Notes under the pieces: model-generated
Database searches by the model: none
What the model was told of the DNA's origin: nothing
Seen by the model: only the letters and a program-made list of their open reading frames with translations
In this document: positions 22,387 through 27,131 of the stretch, piece after piece
How the letters are laid out: the number at the start of each line of letters is the position of its first letter
Numbering within the stretch: position 1 is the stretch's first letter
NCBI GenBank assembly: GCA_964361075.1
Contig: CAYHZL010000027.1
Location: 1-27,131, forward strand
Reading direction: 5' to 3'
Source: CAYHZL01 sp964361075
GTDB taxonomy: Bacteria > Bacteroidota > Ignavibacteria > UBA10030 > UBA8401
DNA: 27,131 bases
Program-made: the position numbers and the translations under genes

Positions 22387-25089
22387 ATGAGTACTCCCTT
22401 AATGAAGCAGTACCACTCCGTGAAAGCAAAGTATCCTGATACGATATTATTGTTTCGCATGGGAGATTTTTTTGAAACGTTTGAAGATGATGCAAAGATA
22501 ACTTCGCGCGTGCTTGGCATTACACTGACGCGGCGCGGCAAAGGCGAGATGGGCGATATTCCGCTCGCCGGGTTTCCACATCACGCGCTCGATACCTATT
22601 TACCGAAATTGTTGAAAGCCGGTTTGCGTGTTGCCGTGTGCGAGCAGTTGGAAGATCCGAAATTGTCCCGAAGGGATGCCCTTGGCACAAAGGGAATAGT
22701 AAAGCGCGATGTTGTTGAAGTGGTAACGCCGGGTATTTCGTTTTCAGATAAAGTGCTGGAACAAAAACAAAATAATTATCTTGCCGCTATTGCACTTCCT
22801 TCCGCTATTGCCGCTGCAGATGATCTTGTCGGATTTTCTTTTGTTGATATTTCTACCGGCGAATTTGCCGTGTCAGAAATTCCGCTGCGTATGCTGAATG
22901 ATCAGGTGAGCGCAATTACTCCGTCGGAAATTCTCATTCAAAAAAGAGACAAGGAAAATTTTCAAGAGTTATTGAAAAATTCTTTCAAAGGAATTTTCAC
23001 ATCAGTTGATGATTGGACGTTTCAATTTGATTACGGCAACGAAACATTGCTCCGGCATTTCAAAACGCAGACGCTCAAAGGATTTGGTGTTGATGGAATG
23101 AGCATCGGCATTATCGCTGCCGGTGCGCTCATGCATTATCTGAATGAAATGCAGAAAGCAAATCTCGCACACATTCAAAAAATAATTCCGCACACAACTT
23201 CCGATACCATCATTCTCGATCCGGCAACGAAACGCAATCTCGAAATTACATCGTCATTCGGCGGCACATCGGACGGTACATTATTTTCCGTGCTCGATAA
23301 AACTTCCACGCCGATGGGGGGACGGTTATTAAAGAAATGGATTTCCAATCCGCTGAAAAATATCGAACACATTCAATGGCGATTGAACGGCGTTGAACAG
23401 CTTGTTAACACTTCTTCGATGCGAATGGAATTGATTGCTGAGCTTTCAGAAATTGGTGATATGGAACGCCTCATTGCGAAGATTGCAACGGGCAGAGCAA
23501 ATCCACGCGAGATGAATGCGCTGAAATGGATTTTAAAAAGAATTCCAAAATTGAAAGAAATATTATCCGCGCCTCACCCCTCGCTCCCCTCTCCTAATAT
23601 TAGGAGAGGGGATGGGGGAGAGGTTAATACTCTTTCTTCACTCAACACTCAGCTCATCGAATTAAACGAACTCGTAGAAATAATCGAGCGCGCCATTGTA
23701 GATGATCCGCCGGTGAAGTTGGACGATGGCGGCGTGATGCGAGATGGATTCAATGCAGAACTCGATGAACTGCGAAAACTTTCGCACAGCGGAAAAGATT
23801 GGATTGCAAATTTGCAGAAGAAGGAACGTGAGCGTACCGGCATTTCATCGTTGAAGATTAGTTTCAATAATGTGTTCGGGTATTACATCGAAATAACAAA
23901 TGCGAACAAAGAGAAAGTGCCGTCGGATTATATTCGCAAACAAACAATGACGAACGCCGAACGGTACATTACGCCGGATTTGAAAGAGTATGAAGAAAAA
24001 ATTCTTCACGCGGAAGAAAAAATCCTTTCGCTGGAAACGCAATTGTTCAATGAACTCCGCGCGGCGGCATCGGTACATGCGGCAACAATTCAACACAACG
24101 CACAGCACATCGCCATTCTCGATTGTCTTCTTTCTCTGGCGTATGTTGCGGTAGAAAACCGCTACACTATTCCCGAAATTAATACCGACACGTTGCTACT
24201 CATCGAAGAAGGGAGACATCCGGTAATTGAACAACTGCTGCCGATTGGCGAGCAGTATATTCCAAATTCTGTTTCGCTCGATACGAACACAAATCAAATT
24301 CTTATCATCACCGGACCAAACATGAGCGGCAAGTCATCGTTCCTTCGTCAAACCGGATTGATTGTGCTTTTGGCGCAGGTGGGAAGTTTTGTTCCGGCGA
24401 AACGTGCAGTGATTGGATTGGTGGATAATATTTTTACGCGCGTTGGCGCAAGCGATAATATTGCAAGCGGAGAAAGTACATTTCTTGTTGAAATGCACGA
24501 AGCGGCAAACATTGTGAACCGGGCAACGGAAAAAAGTTTAATTCTTCTTGATGAAATCGGCAGAGGCACAAGTACGTTTGACGGCATTTCGATTGCGTGG
24601 TCGCTGACAGAATATTTGCACGAGCGCATTGGTGCGCGCACGTTGTTTGCAACGCATTATCACGAACTGAATGAACTGGCGGAATTACTTCCACGCATAA
24701 AAAATTACAAAGTGGATGTGCGTGAATACGGAGACAAAGTTATTTTCCTTCACACCGTAACGCCGGGCACTGCCGACCACAGTTACGGAATTCAGGTGGC
24801 GAAGATGGCGGGCTTACCGGATGAATTGACGGAGCGTGCGAAAACAATTCTTGCAAATTTGGAAGCGACGCAATTAACGCCGCACGGCGAACAAGACTTG
24901 TCAAATCTTAAAGATTTGACAAGTATTAGAAAAAAACGGCGAATGGTTGTCGAACCAACACCGCAAATTACCATGTTCGAAATGAAAGATGATGAATTGC
25001 GCGATGCAATTACCAAAGCAGATCTCAATTCCATGACACCGCTGGATGCACTGAAATTTTTGGCGAGGCTGAAAGAAAATGTGAAGTAA
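22387..25089 (+). CDS. mutS: DNA mismatch repair protein MutS
   Basis: 900 residues. MutS binds mismatches and recruits MutL. The mismatch-reading motif F-x-E is at Phe28/Glu30 (MGDFFETF). The ATPase has Walker A GPNMSGKSS at 643-651, LLDEIGRGTSTFDG and a FATHYHEL switch. The clamp/lever region shows GGVMRDGFNAELDELRKLS and FGYYIEIT. The C-terminus has the usual LTPLDALKFL-like end (MTPLDALKFLARL). Three stretches look foreign to the family and are palindromic in DNA: residues 94-101, 396-412 and 837-846, all in frame and all at loop or linker positions. The enzyme is probably still active since every motif is present. Confidence 0.97.
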   Translation: MSTPLMKQYHSVKAKYPDTILLFRMGDFFETFEDDAKITSRVLGITLTRRGKGEMGDIPLAGFPHHALDTYLPKLLKAGLRVAVCEQLEDPKLSRRDALGTKGIVKRDVVEVVTPGISFSDKVLEQKQNNYLAAIALPSAIAAADDLVGFSFVDISTGEFAVSEIPLRMLNDQVSAITPSEILIQKRDKENFQELLKNSFKGIFTSVDDWTFQFDYGNETLLRHFKTQTLKGFGVDGMSIGIIAAGALMHYLNEMQKANLAHIQKIIPHTTSDTIILDPATKRNLEITSSFGGTSDGTLFSVLDKTSTPMGGRLLKKWISNPLKNIEHIQWRLNGVEQLVNTSSMRMELIAELSEIGDMERLIAKIATGRANPREMNALKWILKRIPKLKEILSAPHPSLPSPNIRRGDGGEVNTLSSLNTQLIELNELVEIIERAIVDDPPVKLDDGGVMRDGFNAELDELRKLSHSGKDWIANLQKKERERTGISSLKISFNNVFGYYIEITNANKEKVPSDYIRKQTMTNAERYITPDLKEYEEKILHAEEKILSLETQLFNELRAAASVHAATIQHNAQHIAILDCLLSLAYVAVENRYTIPEINTDTLLLIEEGRHPVIEQLLPIGEQYIPNSVSLDTNTNQILIITGPNMSGKSSFLRQTGLIVLLAQVGSFVPAKRAVIGLVDNIFTRVGASDNIASGESTFLVEMHEAANIVNRATEKSLILLDEIGRGTSTFDGISIAWSLTEYLHERIGARTLFATHYHELNELAELLPRIKNYKVDVREYGDKVIFLHTVTPGTADHSYGIQVAKMAGLPDELTERAKTILANLEATQLTPHGEQDLSNLKDLTSIRKKRRMVVEPTPQITMFEMKDDELRDAITKADLNSMTPLDALKFLARLKENVK
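22666..22689 (+). repeat. Palindromic segment inside mutS (1)
   Basis: 24 bases encoding SRRDALGT between LEDPKL and KGIVKR, where MutS proteins normally run straight on. It contains TCCCGAAGGGA (hairpin) and GATGCC, and matches the intergenic repeat downstream of mutS (complement of 25205-25227) at 21 of 23 positions. Confidence 0.75.
23572..23623 (+). repeat. Palindromic segment inside mutS (2)
   Basis: A perfect 26-base palindrome with 13-base arms (CCCCTCTCCTAAT, 23586-23598, then its complement to 23611), with outer C-rich and G-rich flanks. It encodes residues 396-412 (PHPSLPSPNIRRGDGGE), a low-complexity loop between helices of the lever domain. Confidence 0.85.
24896..24924 (+). repeat. 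Palindromic segment inside mutS (3)
   Basis: ACTTGTCAAATCTT (24896-24909), a single A, and the exact complement AAGATTTGACAAGT (24911-24924). It encodes DLSNLKDLTS (837-846) in the linker between the ATPase and the C-terminal end. Confidence 0.85.
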
Positions 25090-25154
25090 GTTACCATGCT
25101 TTCTGAATTGATTTTAAATCTATAGTTGTTTAGTTGTAATTGCTCAGCGAAAAC

Positions 25155-25253
25155 GACCCCACCCTTTATCCCTCCCCTTTTAGGGGAGGGAATTTTCTCC
25201 CCCAGTGCCGAAGGCATCCCTTCGGGAAAAGGGGGAGAAGCAAAGAGGGGGTA
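25155..25253. repeat. Complex GC-rich palindromic intergenic repeat
   Basis: Nested inverted repeats: an outer ACCCC/GGGGGT pair, CCCTCCCC/GGGGAGGG around TTTTA (25170-25190), and TTCTCCCCC/GGGGGAGAA enclosing GTGCCGAAGGCATCCCTTCGGG (arms TGCC-GAA-GGCA and CCC-TT-CGGG style). One segment is shared with mutS residues 94-101. It lies between mutS and hicB in about 245 bp without a gene. Confidence 0.8.
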
Positions 25254-25334
25254 ATTTGAAGTAAAAACGAATTTATAATTTGCCACGCTAAGCAGTTACG
25301 TTTAGTTTAACAAAAAGAAATAAGGAGGAAAAAT

Positions 25335-25640
25335 ATGCTCACATCGTATATCAATGCAGCAATGAAAAGCGCCCATTATGAAATTATGGAAGATGATAAA
25401 ACGTATTATGGCGAAGTAAAAGAATGTGAAGGTGTATATTCAAACGCGAAAACACTTGAAGAATGCCGGCAAGAACTTGAACAAACGCTCGAAGATTGGA
25501 TTCTACTGCGTGTCTCAAAAAATTTACCGTTGCCGACAGTTGATGGAATACATCTTGCTGTTAAAGAAGTTGTGCAATGCCACCTATTCAACTTGTCAAA
25601 ACACAATATTCAATTACTTTTCGGACACAGGGGAAGGTAA
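25335..25640 (+). CDS. hicB: HicB-like antitoxin with apparent stop loss
   Basis: 101 residues. The first 80 match the compact HicB family (MLTSYINAAMKSAHYEIMED, YYGEVKECEGVYSNAKTLEECRQEL cut here as YYGEVKECEGVYSNA, then EDWILLRVSKNLPLPTVDGI, LAVKEV). HicB proteins neutralise HicA mRNA interferases and bind their own promoter. A normal end would be at about residue 80; codon 81 is CAA in CAATG, where TAATG would give a stop overlapping an ATG. The extra 21 residues (QCHLFNLSKHNIQLLFGHRGR without the first residue) look like read-through. A strong AGGAGG precedes the start. No intact hicA follows. Confidence 0.85.
   Translation: MLTSYINAAMKSAHYEIMEDDKTYYGEVKECEGVYSNAKTLEECRQELEQTLEDWILLRVSKNLPLPTVDGIHLAVKEVVQCHLFNLSKHNIQLLFGHRGR
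25577..25597 (+). pseudogene. Possible 5' remnant of hicA
   Basis: ATG at 25577 gives MPPIQLV, like the MPPLKPV opening of HicA toxins, at the position where hicA would follow hicB. After 7 codons the resemblance is lost and the convergent histidine kinase gene begins at 25610. Based on only seven residues. Confidence 0.3.
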
Positions 25641-26716
25641 ATTGTAAATGTTGTACCGATATTGAGTTCACTCTGCACATCGATAAACCCATTGTGCGTC
25701 TTAATAATTTCATACGCCATTGATAATCCTAACCCTGTTCCTTTGCCGGGTTCTTTCGTGGAGAAAAACGGATCGAAGATACGCTGTTTTGTTTTTGTGT
25801 CCATGCCCATGCCGGAATCTGAAACAGAGATTGCAAGATAATCGGAGTTCACGCTGTTTGAAAATATTCTGCGCACAGATGCGTTGGGTATGAATTTCAT
25901 TTCGACAGTGAGTGCTCCACCATTCGGCATAGCGTCGCGCGCGTTAATTATTAAATTAAGAAGCACCTGATACAAAAGAGTTTCATCTCCACGGACAATA
26001 TCATTGTTGGTTTCGATCTTGGTGTGAACTGATATGGCTTTTGGAAGCGTATGACTGCATAATGTGAGTACTTTTTCTATCACTTGTGCTGCCGCCAATG
26101 GTTGTAAATTAATTTCTCCTTGTCGTGCAAACATCAATAATTGCTTTACAATGGAAGCCCCTCGTTGTGCAGCTTCTATAATGATGTTGGCATATTTTTC
26201 TTTCTTAGCTTCATGCGAAATATTTAACAACAATAATTCCGCAGCATTGAGAACCATCGCTAAGACATTATTGATTTCGTGAGCAATGCCGCTTGACAGT
26301 ACTCCGATACTTTCCAATTTTTGGGATTGTATGAGTTGTGCCTCTAATTTTTTGCGTTCCGTAATATCTTTTCCTGTTGCGATAAAATACAATATTTCTC
26401 CTGTTTCATTTTTGAGAGGAGTGATTGTTTTATCTTCATAATAGAATTCTCCGTTTTTTTTCCTATTGATGACAACACCTCGGTACGGCATTCCTGCTAA
26501 AATTGTGTCCCAAAGATTTTTGTAGAATTCAGCAGGATGGACATCAGATTTTAGGATGCTCGGATTTTTTCCTAATAATTCTTCTTTAGTGTAGCCGGTA
26601 TATTTTTCGCAGGCAGGGTTTACATATTCTATAGTACCGTCTTTTGTTGTAACATACACGAGGTCATCAGTTTGTTCAACGATGCTTGCATAAATGCTAT
26701 CGGGTTGGCTATTCAT
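25610..26716 (-). CDS. PAS-domain sensor histidine kinase
   Basis: 368 residues, soluble, no membrane helix. A PAS domain covers about 8-118 (YASIVEQTDDLVYVTTKDG, YVNPACEKYTGYTKEELLGK, then DITERKK as the usual C-cap). The HisKA dimerisation domain has phospho-acceptor His146 in GIAHEINNVL. The HATPase domain shows the N box NLIINARDAMPNGG, G1 DSGMGMD, F box FDPFFSTK and G2 GKGTGLGLS. It autophosphorylates and passes phosphate to a response regulator that is not in the window. The 3' end overlaps the read-through end of hicB by about 30 bases, tail to tail. The start lies 24 bp from the end of a MITE, which may affect its promoter. Confidence 0.93.
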   Translation of the reverse strand: MNSQPDSIYASIVEQTDDLVYVTTKDGTIEYVNPACEKYTGYTKEELLGKNPSILKSDVHPAEFYKNLWDTILAGMPYRGVVINRKKNGEFYYEDKTITPLKNETGEILYFIATGKDITERKKLEAQLIQSQKLESIGVLSSGIAHEINNVLAMVLNAAELLLLNISHEAKKEKYANIIIEAAQRGASIVKQLLMFARQGEINLQPLAAAQVIEKVLTLCSHTLPKAISVHTKIETNNDIVRGDETLLYQVLLNLIINARDAMPNGGALTVEMKFIPNASVRRIFSNSVNSDYLAISVSDSGMGMDTKTKQRIFDPFFSTKEPGKGTGLGLSMAYEIIKTHNGFIDVQSELNIGTTFTIYLPLCPKSN

Positions 26717-26731
26717 ATCGATGATAGAAAT

Positions 26732-26905
26732 TAAGTATTAACTAAAGTTACGCAAGGGCATAAGATGGAGTCCACTCCCAAAGGGATGGCTTCGTCACTT
26801 GCCTAAAAAAATTGTGAAACCGTGTAATTTTCATTTTATTTGTTTAGTAGGTGGACTCCATCTGCTAAACTTTTTCTTTGTGTGCGTAACATGAGTTAAG
26901 TATTA
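26732..26905. mobile_element. MITE copy B, 156 bp, with TAAGTATTA duplication
   Basis: Ends ACTAAAGTTACGCA (26741-26754) and TGCGTAACATGAGT (26883-26896) are imperfect inverted repeats matching the ends of copy A. The direct repeat TAAGTATTA flanks it (26732-26740 and 26897-26905). The core is different from copy A: a perfect 13-bp inverted repeat AGATGGAGTCCAC (26763-26775) with its complement at 26851-26863. No coding capacity. Confidence 0.82.
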
Positions 26906-26933
26906 AAAAAAGGACGCAACTTTCGTTACATCC
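26905..26933 (-). terminator. Intrinsic terminator on the minus strand
   Basis: On the minus strand GGATGTAAC pairs with GTTGCGTCC (9 bp, two G-U pairs; 26933 to 26912) with a 4-base loop, followed by seven T. It would end a minus-strand transcript coming from the right edge. Confidence 0.6.
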
Positions 26934-26978
26934 TTTTCTGAGATATCGCCGTACCTATACAAAGAGACATAAGAAAGT

Positions 26979-26998
26979 GCGTCCGTTACATCGGACGC
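26979..26998. repeat. Perfect 7-bp hairpin sharing GTTACAT with the neighbouring terminator
   Basis: GCGTCCG (26979-26985), loop TTACAT, CGGACGC (26992-26998). The loop-side CGTTACATC also occurs in the terminator stem at 26924-26932. Confidence 0.6.
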
Positions 26999-27083
26999 TG
27001 CCTTCTTGTTTGCTCTATTGTATAAAAAGAAAATTGGCGATTTTCAGAAAATAGAACGCAACAAAGACTGCGCTGTTAATTAT

Positions 27084-27131
27084 CTAATTATTTATCAGAG
27101 TATGTTTTTTCTCCTTGTTTTTTTTCACCAT
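27084..27131 (-). CDS. Possible C-terminal end of a gene beyond the right edge
   Basis: On the minus strand an open frame enters from the right edge (ATG at 27131 is either internal or the start) and reads MVKKNKEKKHTLINN before TAG at 27086-27084. It is Lys-rich and short, and could be the tail of a larger protein. Its only support is the intrinsic terminator about 150 bp downstream. Confidence 0.2.
   Translation of the reverse strand: MVKKNKEKKHTLINN

Overview
The window reads as chromosomal DNA of an AT-rich member of the Bacteroidota/Chlorobiota/Ignavibacteriota (FCB) assemblage. Grounds are a possible TAnnTTTG -7 promoter before carA, the C-terminal scrap of what looks like a TonB-dependent receptor, several secreted proteins with Sec signals, CsgG-like and LolA-like envelope proteins, a lipoprotein, and the succinylase (dapD) route to lysine. 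The lineage call is inference; only the protein family calls are firm. No rRNA, tRNA, CRISPR array, prophage or full-length insertion sequence was seen.

Layout. 1-732 is the N-terminal part of a lipoprotein running off the left edge (minus). 990-5341 (minus) holds a small AraC-type regulator followed by a coupled pair: a secreted protein with carbohydrate-binding-like beta-sandwich repeats and a large membrane-anchored alpha/beta-hydrolase esterase. 5342-5972 has no gene but carries a pentanucleotide tandem repeat and nested palindromes. 5973-8896 (minus) is a lysine/diaminopimelate cluster, dapB-dapA-dapD, with repeat elements in both gaps. carA diverges from dapB at 9286. It is followed by a brnT-brnA toxin-antitoxin pair whose toxin gene is split by a 118-bp inverted-repeat element, and then by an asparagine-synthetase-like gene that lacks the glutaminase cysteine.

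12870-18330 (minus) is a likely envelope/transport run: CsgG-like protein, a 112-bp MITE, a secreted unknown, ABC ATPase, ABC permease, POT-like MFS transporter, a TonB-receptor scrap and a LolA-like protein. 18452-20900 (plus) is an ECF sigma factor, its probable anti-sigma factor and two unrecognised three-helix membrane proteins that share a pseudopilin-like YY..P...G..KSF motif. A class II Fic protein (21068-22156) and mutS (22387-25089) follow, with a TGTCCA/TGGACA dyad array between them. The right end has a hicB antitoxin gene that seems to have lost its stop codon and its toxin partner, a PAS histidine kinase (minus) and a second copy of a MITE also present upstream of dapA.

The dominant theme is small non-autonomous or palindromic repeats. 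Three MITE-like elements have clean terminal inverted repeats and matching flanking direct repeats. For the one in brnT, removing the element plus one 4-bp duplication restores a perfect reading frame. mutS appears to carry three palindrome-derived segments inside its coding sequence, all kept in frame; one shares 21 of 23 bases with an intergenic repeat just downstream of mutS. This resembles the in-gene palindromic elements described in Rickettsia. Two toxin-antitoxin modules are both decayed on the toxin side.
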